Below are positions 34,129 to 42,242 of a DNA stretch of 47,778 bases, piece after piece. Position 1 is the stretch's first letter; every line of letters starts with the position of its first letter. A program made the translations under genes and the position numbers. The notes under the pieces were generated by a model. It was not told the origin of the DNA. It saw only the letters and a list, made by a program, of their open reading frames with translations, and ran no database searches. The DNA comes from an uncultured Gemmatimonadota bacterium (GTDB taxonomy: Bacteria > Gemmatimonadota > Gemmatimonadetes > Gemmatimonadales > Gemmatimonadaceae), in the NCBI GenBank assembly GCA_903900795.1, contig CAIUOO010000067.1, forward strand, positions 1 to 47,778. The letters are read 5' to 3'.

Positions 34129-34853
34129 GGAAAGTAACGCTGAACAGCCGCGCGGCCTTGGTTTATCAGCCGCGCCAGCGGCGAACGCCAGGAGTTTTCG
34201 TAGTGGTGGATGCCGTAGGCACCTCGCGCGACGGCCTCCAACCGCCGATGATCGGTGATCCGCTGCGTTGGTATGGAGGGATACAGGGCTTCGCTTGGCA
34301 ACAGGATCACATCGCCGTCGCCCGTCAGACGGCGCTCGACACAGCCGTCGAGGATCGCGATCGCCATGCGGATCACATAGCGGGTGTGGCCTTCAAGAGC
34401 TCTTCGCGGGCGATAGGCCCGTACCATGCCATGCATGACCTCGAGCCACAGCGGGTGGCCAGGGGGCGATGCTATCAGCGCGTTGATGACATAATCGTGC
34501 CCCCGCATGGCCGAACCGATCCCGCCGCGTTCACGGGCGACGATCGCGTGCGGTGTGGCGAGCAGGTCGTCCAGCGGACGCATGACCTCGTAGTCGAGAT
34601 CGGCATAGACGCCTCCGTGGCGGTGCAGATACGCCAGCCGCACCAGATCCACTCTCAGGATCGTTGGCGTCGCCCCACGGGAGTACTCAAGAAATGCTGG
34701 GTAGTGCTCGGCGATCAGGGCGTCGTTGGCGGCATCGTCCCAGAACCGGTATTCCCATCCGGGGTGGTGGTGACGCCATGATTCCTGGAATCGGCGCAGG
34801 TGGCTTGGAATGTCCTTCGACTTCCAGGTCTGATGAATGATTTTGGGAATCAT
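34125..34853 (-). CDS. GT32-like glycosyltransferase (DXD sugar-binding, capsular polysaccharide type)
   Basis: This is a 242-residue protein. MIPKIIHQTWKSKDIPSHLRRFQESWRHHHPGWEYRFWDD is the classic opening of the Gly_transf_sug family. The catalytic core RVDLVRLAYLHRHGGVYADLDYE follows, with the DLD motif near residue 96. Such enzymes are retaining GT-A transferases that add mannose, galactose or N-acetylglucosamine to capsule, O-antigen or inositol lipids. It starts the two-gene minus-strand unit at the edge of the sulfated-glycan block and is coupled to the GT4 by a 4-nt overlap. A gap of 159 nt separates it from the symporter gene, in which I see nothing distinct. Confidence 0.92.
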   Translation of the reverse strand: MIPKIIHQTWKSKDIPSHLRRFQESWRHHHPGWEYRFWDDAANDALIAEHYPAFLEYSRGATPTILRVDLVRLAYLHRHGGVYADLDYEVMRPLDDLLATPHAIVARERGGIGSAMRGHDYVINALIASPPGHPLWLEVMHGMVRAYRPRRALEGHTRYVIRMAIAILDGCVERRLTGDGDVILLPSEALYPSIPTQRITDHRRLEAVARGAYGIHHYENSWRSPLARLINQGRAAVQRYFP

Positions 34854-35012
34854 GCGCGATGGCCTTCGACGGTGTGATTGCGGAACAGTTCAATCGTGGT
34901 CGGAGGCGATTGCACATGAAGCTTGTGGACGAATGCGTCGCGCGACAAGGCTCGAGGGTTGCTTGGTACCTCCAGCCTTCCGATGTGTTTTGACCGTGAA
35001 TGTCCCGCGATC

Positions 35013-36710
35013 CTACGGCGTTGGCAGCGCTGCCGTTGGCCGTGTCCGATCTCCCAGGCTCAACACGGAGCCCACCACCACCACCACCACCGCCCCAATC
35101 ACGTTGTGCCACAGGAAGCTCACGGTGGGCACCCCGAACGACACCGCCGCGACCGCACCCATGCCGCTCAGCAAGCCCACGAACGCGCCGAAGGCGCGGG
35201 TGCGTGGAATCATGGCGAGCATGAACACGCCGAGAATCGAGCCGTAGAAGAACGAGCCGAAGCGGTTCACGACTTCGATCAGTGAGCCGAGGTTGGCCGC
35301 GTACACGGCCACCACGCAGGCAAATGCGCCCCAGACCGCAGTGGAGGCCTTCGACACGAACAGGTAGTGTGCGTCGGTGCCTTCGCGCTTGAACCAGCGC
35401 TGGTAAAAGTCCACCACCGTGGCGGTGGAGAGCGAGTTCAATTCGGCGGCGATGCTGGACATGGCGGCGGCGAGCACGGCGGCCAGAAAAATGCCGGCAA
35501 AGCCGAGTGGCAGATGGTCGAGCACGAACCGCGGAATGATGTAGTTCACGTCGCGCGAGGCTTCACCGGTCACGCGGCCGGCGGTGGCCAGCGCGTCCTT
35601 GCGCACCACATTCACCGAGGAGTCGGCGCGGCGGAAGGCGAGCAGTGCGCTGGTGGTGGCGGCGTCGGCGCCGTGGTCGATATCAGCCGACGCTGCGCGT
35701 GCGGCGGCCGCGCGCTGTGTGATGGCGGTGGAGTAACGCGCCTCGAGCGCGGCGAAGGTGGCCGGCTCTTTTTGCTGCACCTGCGCGCTGTGCTGCGGAT
35801 TGAACAGCATGGGCGCCGGCGTGAACGTGTAGAACAGGAACACGAGCACGCCGATCAGCAGGATCAGCGCCTGCAGCGGGATCTTCCAGTACGCGCTCAT
35901 CAGCAGTGAGCTGCGCGCTTCGTCGACCGACTTGGCGGCGAGATAGCGCTGCACCTGACTCTGGTCGGTGCCGAAGTACGACAGCATGAGGAACGTGCCG
36001 CCCAAAATGCCCGACCAAAACGTGTACGTCTCCGACAGGTTGAACGAGAAATCGAACACGCGCAGGCGGCCGGTGGCGCCGGCGATTTCCAGGGCGTTGT
36101 CGAGCGGCACGGGCATACGCATGATCAGCACGACCACGATCGCGAGCAGGGCGCCCACGATCACGACCATCTGCTTCACGTCGGCCCAGGTGACCGCCTG
36201 CACGCCGCCCAACACGGTGTAGATGACCGTGGGAATGCCGATCAGGGCGACGCACCAGGTGATGTCCCAGCCGAAGATGGCTGAGAGGACGACGCTGGGA
36301 GCCGCGATGATGGTGCCGCAGGACATGCCGCGCGAGAGCAGGAACAGAAAGCTCGTGAGCGAGCGCGTTTTCGCGTCGAAGCGTTTCTCGAGGAACTCGT
36401 AGGCCGTGTAGACCTTGGCCCCGTGCAGGAACGGCACGATGGTGACGCCGAGAATGACCATCGCGATCGGTAGACCGAAGTAGAACTGCACGAAGCGCAG
36501 GCCATCGGTCGCGCCTTGGCCGGTGGTGCCGATGAGGGTGACGGCTGACAGCTGCGTGGCCATGACCGACAGCCCCACGGCCCACCAGGGCAGGCTGCGG
36601 TTGGCCAGGAAGTACCCTTCGATGTTGGTGGTGCCGCGCGTCCGGCGGAGCCCGTCGAAGACCACGACGGCGAGGTACACCGCCACGATGACCCAATTGA
36701 TCCAATGCAT
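35013..36710 (-). CDS. sodium:solute symporter (SSS family)
   Basis: This is a 565-residue inner-membrane Na+-coupled symporter with about thirteen hydrophobic helices. Family marks are NIEGYFLANRSLPWWAVGLSVMATQLSAVTLIGTTG, PFLHGAKVYTAYEFLEKRFD and the late IFLAAVLAAAMSSIAAELNSLSTATVVDFYQRW, the region carrying conserved sodium-site Ser/Thr residues. A long polar loop (residues ~300-390) is an insertion relative to the shortest members. The closest types move sugars, sialic acids or other solutes; the substrate cannot be set. ATG 36710 gives MHWINWVIVAVYL. A 35-residue membrane-peptide gene ends 5 nt before it. A run of CAC triplets near the 3' end only encodes valines in the last helix. Confidence 0.92.
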   Translation of the reverse strand: MHWINWVIVAVYLAVVVFDGLRRTRGTTNIEGYFLANRSLPWWAVGLSVMATQLSAVTLIGTTGQGATDGLRFVQFYFGLPIAMVILGVTIVPFLHGAKVYTAYEFLEKRFDAKTRSLTSFLFLLSRGMSCGTIIAAPSVVLSAIFGWDITWCVALIGIPTVIYTVLGGVQAVTWADVKQMVVIVGALLAIVVVLIMRMPVPLDNALEIAGATGRLRVFDFSFNLSETYTFWSGILGGTFLMLSYFGTDQSQVQRYLAAKSVDEARSSLLMSAYWKIPLQALILLIGVLVFLFYTFTPAPMLFNPQHSAQVQQKEPATFAALEARYSTAITQRAAAARAASADIDHGADAATTSALLAFRRADSSVNVVRKDALATAGRVTGEASRDVNYIIPRFVLDHLPLGFAGIFLAAVLAAAMSSIAAELNSLSTATVVDFYQRWFKREGTDAHYLFVSKASTAVWGAFACVVAVYAANLGSLIEVVNRFGSFFYGSILGVFMLAMIPRTRAFGAFVGLLSGMGAVAAVSFGVPTVSFLWHNVIGAVVVVVVGSVLSLGDRTRPTAALPTP

Positions 36711-36715
36711 GCGGC

Positions 36716-36823
36716 TTACAGCGGCGGCAGGGTGTAACGAGCCTGCAGCAGCCACAGCAGGGCCAGGGTGACGGCCTGAATCAGCAGGACTCGCCAGAGT
36801 GTGGTGCGAAACGGGGTAGGCAT
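36716..36823 (-). CDS. 35-residue single-span membrane peptide, coupled to the symporter gene
   Basis: The short reading frame MPTPFRTTLWRVLLIQAVTLALLWLLQ followed by ARYTLPPL encodes a basic N-terminus and one hydrophobic helix of about 18 residues. The stop lies 5 nt before the symporter start, so the two are almost certainly translated together. Similar tiny peptides are, to my memory, found in front of other bacterial symporter genes, but I cannot verify that here. It may be an accessory subunit of the symporter. The longer track start (36901) adds a low-complexity basic segment that does not look coding. Confidence 0.65.
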   Translation of the reverse strand: MPTPFRTTLWRVLLIQAVTLALLWLLQARYTLPPL

Positions 36824-36907
36824 AAATTCCAAGCTACTGGACGAACGGAGATCACGCTGCCCGGCCGAGGCGCGCCGCCGAATTGCAGGCGCACCCTGCA
36901 CGAGTCT

Positions 36908-37030
36908 TTGCTCCCGCTTCTACAACCGAGTAACACTAAACCGGACTTCCTCTCGACCATTCGCCTGCTGGTGGCCGAAGACAACGCCGTCGAGCAAGCG
37001 CACGTGATGCGACGTTGCGCATGGCCGATA
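36908..37030 (+). pseudogene. possible remnant of a response-regulator receiver domain
   Basis: In the otherwise gene-free stretch between the membrane peptide and the M20 peptidase, one plus-strand frame reads STIRLLVAEDNAVEQAHVMRR. This looks like the first beta strand, acidic pocket (ED) and first helix of a receiver domain. The frame then loses any resemblance within 15 codons and runs into the antisense of the peptidase gene. No start with a ribosome-binding site is seen. I read it as a decayed 5' fragment of a receiver gene, but chance similarity is possible. Confidence 0.35.
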
Positions 37031-37056
37031 CGCGGGCGCGGTCCCCGACAGCGAAC

Positions 37057-37091
37057 CCGGCATGAAGGCGTAAGCACTGGCTTCATGCCGG
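37057..37091 (-). terminator. hairpin downstream of the M20 peptidase gene
   Basis: CCGGCATGAAG (37057-37067) and CTTCATGCCGG (37081-37091) form a perfect 11-bp inverted repeat with a 13-nt loop. It lies 16 nt beyond the stop of the minus-strand peptidase gene. No T-run follows on the minus strand, so it is either a weak or factor-assisted terminator or a 3'-end stabilising hairpin. Confidence 0.45.
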
Positions 37092-37107
37092 TGGGGCCAC
37101 GGCTACC

Positions 37108-38574
37108 TCAGGAAATCGGCTTGCCCGCGTTGGGGCCGGCCACCTGCTTCACGAGTTCGTACAGGAAGTCGAGTCCGTCGTAGAAGCTCTTGACGCGCAA
37201 CTTCTCGTCGCGCCCATGCGCGTTGGTTTCACCGGGCGACGAGAAGATGCCGCTGACGCCGTAGGTGGGAATGCCCACGGCGCGCAGGCGATAGCCGTCG
37301 GTGGCGCCGGTGCTCATGGTGGGAATCACCGGGACGCCACCGAACATTTTGTTCGTGAGCTGCGTGGTGGCTTGTAGCAAGGTGGCATTGATCGCCCCTG
37401 GCGCGCCGTCTTTGCGATCTTCGCGTGAGCCGGTGACCTTCACCGTCGCGTCGCCGATCACCTGTTCGAGCGCGGCCTTCACCTGCGACCCCGTGCTGGT
37501 CGGGGCGATGCGGCAATTCACATTCGCCGTGGCCGTCTGCGGCAGGGCGTTGTTGGCGTGGCCGGCCGACAGGCGCGTAGCCACGCAGGTGGTGCGCAGC
37601 ATCGACGCATAGCGCGGATCGGTGGAAATAATGCGCGCGGCCGCGGTGTCGGTGGGATTGGCCACCAGCGCCTTCATGGCGGCCGACAGCGACGGCATTT
37701 CGACCTTCGCCGTCTGCTCGAAGAACGGACGCGTGACGTCGTTGAGTTCCACCGGGAACGTGTACTTCTCGATTCGGGCCAACGCGTTCGCGAGGGAGTA
37801 GATCGCATTGTCCTTGCGCGGCACGCTGGAGTGACCGCCCGTGTTCAGCACGGTCAGCGTGTAGTCGTTGTACACCTTCTCGGCCGCCTGAATGGAATGG
37901 AACAGCGGCTTGTCATCCTGCAGCGTGCCCCCTCCGCCTTCGTTGATCGCATACTCGGCATCGATCAGCTCGCGATGGTTGGCGATCAGCCAGCTCACGC
38001 CGTTCTCGCCGCCGCCCTCTTCGTCGGCGGTGAGTGCTAGAATGAGATCGCGCTCGGGCACCCACCCCTCTTTCTTGTAGCGCAGGACGTTGGCGGTGAG
38101 AATGGCCGCCATCGATTTGTCGTCGGCCACGCCGCGTCCCAGGAAGTAGCCGTCCTGTTCGGTCATGGTGAACGGGTCGCGCGGCCAGTCGCTGCGGAGT
38201 GCCGCCACCACATCGAGGTGGGCCAGCAGCAGGATGGGCTTGCCGCGGCCTTTGCCACGGTAGCGCACGACCAGATTCTGCTTGGCCGGGGCGCTGGCGG
38301 GGCCCACCACGTGAATATCCCCAGCCGGGAATCCTGCGGCCTTGAAGCGGGCCGCGACGGCCTGTGCGGCCTTGGTCACCGATCCCACGGAATCGACCGT
38401 GTTGATCTCGACCATCTCCTTGTAGATCGCGCGGGCGTCCTGCTGCGCCGGCGTGAGCGTGGTCGGGGCGCCGGGCGCCTTCTGGAGGATCTGCGCCGAG
38501 AGTGCGAGCGGGAAGGCGAGTGGCAGGAGCGCAGCGAGCGTGCGGGCCACGGCGGGACGACGGAGCAGGGACAT
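37108..38574 (-). CDS. secreted M20/M25/M40 family metallopeptidase
   Basis: This is a 488-residue exported di-zinc peptidase. The N-terminus MSLLRRPAVARTLAALLPLAFPLALSAQ is a clear signal peptide. Metal-site motifs are LLLAHLDVV (115-123, His119 and Asp121), GVADDKSMAA (148-157) and LTADEEGGGENG (181-192, catalytic Glu pair). The dimerisation insert follows (NTGGHSSVPRKDNAIYSL), and a late GRDEKLRVKSFYDGLDFLYEL contains the distal region. It likely acts on peptides or N-acylated amino acids in the periplasm. It shares type, but not close sequence, with the M20 protein at 7.4 kb. It is divergent from tldD. Confidence 0.93.
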   Translation of the reverse strand: MSLLRRPAVARTLAALLPLAFPLALSAQILQKAPGAPTTLTPAQQDARAIYKEMVEINTVDSVGSVTKAAQAVAARFKAAGFPAGDIHVVGPASAPAKQNLVVRYRGKGRGKPILLLAHLDVVAALRSDWPRDPFTMTEQDGYFLGRGVADDKSMAAILTANVLRYKKEGWVPERDLILALTADEEGGGENGVSWLIANHRELIDAEYAINEGGGGTLQDDKPLFHSIQAAEKVYNDYTLTVLNTGGHSSVPRKDNAIYSLANALARIEKYTFPVELNDVTRPFFEQTAKVEMPSLSAAMKALVANPTDTAAARIISTDPRYASMLRTTCVATRLSAGHANNALPQTATANVNCRIAPTSTGSQVKAALEQVIGDATVKVTGSREDRKDGAPGAINATLLQATTQLTNKMFGGVPVIPTMSTGATDGYRLRAVGIPTYGVSGIFSSPGETNAHGRDEKLRVKSFYDGLDFLYELVKQVAGPNAGKPIS

Positions 38575-38804
38575 GGTCGGAACGGCTCCAACGGCGAAAA
38601 CGTGAGGGAGGGAACGCGCCGCAGTGGCACGCCCCGGTTTCTGGAAAGCTACAGCGAACTCGTGACGGCGGCGTTCAGCGCGCAGCGCTCAACAGGACCG
38701 CGGTCGGTCGCGTAAGTTGCAACGACCGTTGGTCCCTCCGGAGACGCCCATCGCAGGCCCGTGGGCGGGTCCGCGTCCCCTCCCGCCCCGCTCATGATCT
38801 GCTC

Positions 38805-40454
38805 ATGACACGCTCCCGCCGCGATTTCCTCAAGGCCAGCGCCGCTGTGGCCGCCGGTGGTCTGGTCGCTACGCGATCGGCCTCCGCGCTGTCCCCCTCC
38901 GGCTCGCTGATCGCCGCCCCCGGCCTCATGTCGTCCGATTTGCCGTCGGCCGACGATCCGGCCATCAAGGCCCTCATGCAGGCGGCGATCGACGTCGCCA
39001 AGACCGGCGGCGCCTCGTACGCCGACGTCCGCGTGGCGGCCCGCCGGCAACAGAATGTGAATACGCGCGATCGCATCGTGCAGGGCGTCAGCGACACCGA
39101 CACCTTCGGACTCGGCGTGCGCACCCTGGTCGACGGCGCGTGGGGCTTCGCCGCCACCAGCCGTCTCGACACGGACTCGGTGGCCACCGCCACCCGCGCC
39201 GCGCTCGAGCAGGCCCGCGCCAATCGCGCCAGTCAGCTGCGTCCGGTGCAACTCGCGCCCACGCCCGGCAATCAGGTGGGCGAGTGGAAGAGCCCCATCG
39301 AAACCGATCCGTTCACCGTGGCGATCACCGACAAGGTCGCGCTGTTGCTCGCCGCCAACGAATCGGCGCTCGCGGTGAAGGGCATCCGCAACGTCACGTC
39401 GAGCATGTTCTTCCTGCGCGAAGAGAAGTCGCTTATGACGAGCGACGGATCCTTCCTGGTGCAGACGATCTATCGCACGTCGCCCAGCATGTCGGTCACC
39501 GCGGTGTCGGCCGACTTCTCCGACTTCCAGACGGTGCAGAGCAGTGAGATTGCGCCGATGGGCTTGGGTTATGAGTGGGTGATCAACTCGAAGATGGCCG
39601 AGCGCGCGCCCAAGTGGGCCGAGCTGGCGGTGCAGAAGCTGAGTGCCAAGCCGGTGGAGCCCGGTCGCTACGACCTGCTGCTGCATCCGTCCAACCTGTG
39701 GCTCACGGTGCACGAAGTGATCGCGCACCCCACCGAGCTCGATCGCGCGCTTGGCTTCGAAGCCAACTACGCGGGCACCAGCTTCATCGCGCCGCCGGCG
39801 CAGGTGCTGGGCAAGCTGCGCATCGGATCGGAGCTGCTGAACGTGGTCGGCGATCGTGAGCAGAAGGGATCGCTCGGCGCCATCGGTTGGGACGACGAAG
39901 CGGTGAAGCCGATAAAGTTCGACATCATCAAGAACGGCGTGTTCGTGGACTATCAGACCACGCGCGAGCAGGCCACGATGATGACCGACTACTACACGAG
40001 TGTGGGGAAGCCGGTACGCTCGTACGGCTGTTCGTACGCGCAGAGCTGGGCCGACGTGCAGTTCCAGCGCATGCCGAACGTGAGCATGGTGCCGGGCAAC
40101 ACCGACGCCACGTTTGACAGCATGATCGGCACGATGGACAAGGGCATCGCGATCGTGGGCGACGGCTCGTTCTCGATCGACCAGCAGCGCTACAATGGCC
40201 AGTTCGCCGGCCAGATCTTCTACGAAGTGAAGGGTGGCAAGATCGTGGGCCAGCTCAAGGACGTCGCGTACCAGTTCCGCACGCCCGAGTTCTGGAAATC
40301 ACTGAAGGCGATCGGCGGCCAGAAGAGCTACGAACTGGGCGGCGCTTTCGGCGATGCCAAGGGACAGCCGGGCCAGTCGAACTCCGTGAGCCACGGCTGC
40401 GTGCCGTCGCTCTTCAGCCAAACCAACATCATCAACACCGGGAGGAGGGCGTGA
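38805..40454 (+). CDS. tldD: TldD-like metalloprotease subunit with a Tat signal
   Basis: TldD and TldE form a zinc protease that in E. coli degrades flexible peptides and matures microcin B17 in the cytosol. This 549-residue TldD has the HExxxH zinc motif (HEVIAH, 303-308), a TldD-type N-terminal region (GGASYADVRVAARR) and the C-terminal metal-site region. It begins MTRSRRDFLKASAAVAAGG, a textbook twin-arginine signal, so it should be exported folded. ATG 38805 is the only start that exposes the signal; the track start is 101 codons upstream. The partner gene overlaps its stop by 4 nt. About 230 nt separate it from the divergent peptidase gene. Confidence 0.92.
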   Translation: MTRSRRDFLKASAAVAAGGLVATRSASALSPSGSLIAAPGLMSSDLPSADDPAIKALMQAAIDVAKTGGASYADVRVAARRQQNVNTRDRIVQGVSDTDTFGLGVRTLVDGAWGFAATSRLDTDSVATATRAALEQARANRASQLRPVQLAPTPGNQVGEWKSPIETDPFTVAITDKVALLLAANESALAVKGIRNVTSSMFFLREEKSLMTSDGSFLVQTIYRTSPSMSVTAVSADFSDFQTVQSSEIAPMGLGYEWVINSKMAERAPKWAELAVQKLSAKPVEPGRYDLLLHPSNLWLTVHEVIAHPTELDRALGFEANYAGTSFIAPPAQVLGKLRIGSELLNVVGDREQKGSLGAIGWDDEAVKPIKFDIIKNGVFVDYQTTREQATMMTDYYTSVGKPVRSYGCSYAQSWADVQFQRMPNVSMVPGNTDATFDSMIGTMDKGIAIVGDGSFSIDQQRYNGQFAGQIFYEVKGGKIVGQLKDVAYQFRTPEFWKSLKAIGGQKSYELGGAFGDAKGQPGQSNSVSHGCVPSLFSQTNIINTGRRA

Positions 40455-41860
40455 GCGACTTCGGCCCCCGTTCTCTGTACGCGCCGGCTGGGATTCTCAC
40501 GCGTGCCGAGGCGCAGGAAATCGCCCAGCGTGTGTTGCGAAACTCGCCGGCGGAAGAGACACGCGTTTCGATCAACAGCGCAGCGCGTGCGGATACGCGC
40601 TTCGCGCTGAATCAGGTCACCACGTCGGGTGAGAATCAGGACACGCAGGTGACGATCACCGCGTATTCGGGCAATCGTGCGGCGAGCGTGAACACCAACC
40701 GTCTCGACGAAGCCTCGCTCGCGGCGGCGGCAAAGCAGGCGTACGAGATCGCGAAGCTGGTGCCGCCCAATCCGGAGCGCATGCCGGAGCTTGGCGCGCA
40801 AACGTATCCGGCGACGCGCGAGCGCAGCATCACGCTGCCCTCTCCCACCGAGCGGGCGGCGGCGTCGAAGATCGTGACCGAGCTGGCGCGTGCGAACGAA
40901 CTGATCGCGACCGGCTTCATCGAGTGTCGTGCCGGGGCGACGGCGCTCGCCAACTCGAAGGGATTGTTCGCGTACGACTCGAGTTCGTCGGTGACGATGA
41001 CGACCACCGTGCGCTCGCCCGATGGCACCGGTTCCGGCTGGGCGTGCACCGATGGTAACACGTTTTCCGATCTCGACCCGGCGCGCGTGGCGGCCACGGC
41101 CGTGCAGAAGGCCAAAGACTCGCGGAGTCCGGTGGCGATCGAGCCGGGCCGCTACACCACGATCCTCGAGCCCACGGCCGTAGGCAATCTGGTGCAGCTG
41201 ATCGCCGGTGCGATGCAGGCGCGTTCCGCCGATGAAGGCCGCTCGTTTTTCTCGAAGCAGGGCGGTGGCAACAAGATCGGACTCAAGGTGGTCGATGAGC
41301 GTGTCACGCTGATCACCGACCCGGCCGATTCGCCGAGTACGAGCGGCGGGTACGACGGCGACGGCATGCCGCTCGAGAAGGTCACGTGGATCGAGAACGG
41401 CGTGGTGAAGAACCTGAATTACGATCGCTTCTGGGCGCAGAAGCAGGGCGTGCAGCCCACGCGCGCCGGTGGTGGTGGAGGCGGTGGCGGCGGAGGCGGC
41501 GGTGCGCGTTCGCTGCGCATGCTGGGCGGCACCACGAGTGTGGCCGACATGATCAAGAGCACGGAGCGCGGGATTCTGGTGACGCGCTTCTGGTACATCC
41601 GTGGCGTGGACCCCCGCACGATTCTCTATACGGGACTCACGCGCGACGGTACGTTCCTGATCGAGAATGGCAAGGTGACGCGTCCGATCAAGAATTTCCG
41701 CTTCAACGAGTCGCCGATCTTCTTCCTGAACAACCTGGAAGCGATGGGCCCGACGATTCGCATTAACGCGTCGGAGAACCTCGGTGCCGGCGGTGCGGTG
41801 TATATGCCGCCGATCAAAGTCAGAGACTTTACGTTTTCGTCGCTGTCGGATGCGGTGTAG
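40451..41860 (+). CDS. tldE: TldE/PmbA-like partner subunit
   Basis: This is a 469-residue non-catalytic-type member of the TldD/PmbA family. It has the N-terminal region (ILTRAEAQEIAQRVL), the SSVTMTTTVRSPDGTGSGWA strand and C-terminal RDGTFLIENGKVTRPIKNFRFNESP, typical of the family. It lacks the HExxxH motif, as TldE should, and has no signal peptide. A 12-residue glycine run at about 341-352 breaks a loop. It would form the heterodimer with TldD; how it leaves the cytosol with a Tat-exported partner is not visible, but co-export is possible. The GTG start overlaps the tldD stop. Confidence 0.9.
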   Translation: MSDFGPRSLYAPAGILTRAEAQEIAQRVLRNSPAEETRVSINSAARADTRFALNQVTTSGENQDTQVTITAYSGNRAASVNTNRLDEASLAAAAKQAYEIAKLVPPNPERMPELGAQTYPATRERSITLPSPTERAAASKIVTELARANELIATGFIECRAGATALANSKGLFAYDSSSSVTMTTTVRSPDGTGSGWACTDGNTFSDLDPARVAATAVQKAKDSRSPVAIEPGRYTTILEPTAVGNLVQLIAGAMQARSADEGRSFFSKQGGGNKIGLKVVDERVTLITDPADSPSTSGGYDGDGMPLEKVTWIENGVVKNLNYDRFWAQKQGVQPTRAGGGGGGGGGGGGARSLRMLGGTTSVADMIKSTERGILVTRFWYIRGVDPRTILYTGLTRDGTFLIENGKVTRPIKNFRFNESPIFFLNNLEAMGPTIRINASENLGAGGAVYMPPIKVRDFTFSSLSDAV

Positions 41861-41885
41861 GCGGGGACTGCAACTGCCAACTCCC

Positions 41886-41981
41886 TAGGAAGCAGGAGGG
41901 AGGGTATCCGGGAAGAGGAGGCAGGAACCACGCGCGGTTCACCTGCTTCCTGCCTCCTGATACCCTCCCTCCTGCTTCCTA
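41886..41981. repeat. large nested inverted repeat after tldE
   Basis: TAGGAAGCAGGAGGGAGGG plus TATC (41886-41908) is matched perfectly by its reverse complement at 41959-41981, giving 23-bp arms. Inside it AGGAGGCAGGAA pairs with TTCCTGCCTCCT, leaving only a short asymmetric bulge, so nearly the whole 96 nt folds into one hairpin. It lies 26 nt after the tldE stop. It may serve as a terminator or mRNA 3' stabiliser, or be a copy of a dispersed palindromic element; no coding potential or flanking duplication is seen. Confidence 0.85.
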
Positions 41982-42242
41982 AGCGGTTGGCCGTTCCGAG
42001 TCGTCAACCACGCGCCGTTTTCAAGGTCTTTTCAAGGGGTCAGAGTCGTTGAACCTTGAAGAGCCGCGATCGCCGTGGCGCGTACTTCGGACGGGGGCGG
42101 ACAGCGAGGTGCGTGCTTAGGTTGCGAAGTGCGAGCCCAATCGTGTCAGAGTCAGGCGCGGTGTCCTGCGCCGGCGCGACCCTCTGCCTCCTTTCCCAGA
42201 CGACGTGATGCCGACGAATGACCGCATGCGAAGGAGTATGAC
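41982..42242. promoter_or_regulatory. intergenic leader of the second glycan locus with an 11-nt-spaced direct repeat
   Basis: There is no gene here. TTTTCAAGG occurs at 42018-42026 and again at 42029-42037, exactly one helical turn apart, and the reverse complement CCTTGAA lies at 42054-42060. Direct repeats with this spacing are typical of response-regulator or activator binding sites, so an operator for the gene at 42243 is possible. A GAAGGAG ribosome-binding site lies just before that gene. I see no riboswitch and no clear -10/-35 pair. Confidence 0.35.

Noticed and set aside
35073-35096. CAC/CCA triplet repeat that looks like a simple-sequence array
   Set aside because: In the symporter frame it encodes a run of valines in the last membrane helix, so it is explained by coding.
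35683-36705. 340-residue minus-strand ORF
   Set aside because: Alternative frame inside the sodium:solute symporter gene; composition rich in Arg, His and Ala with no hydrophobic helices.
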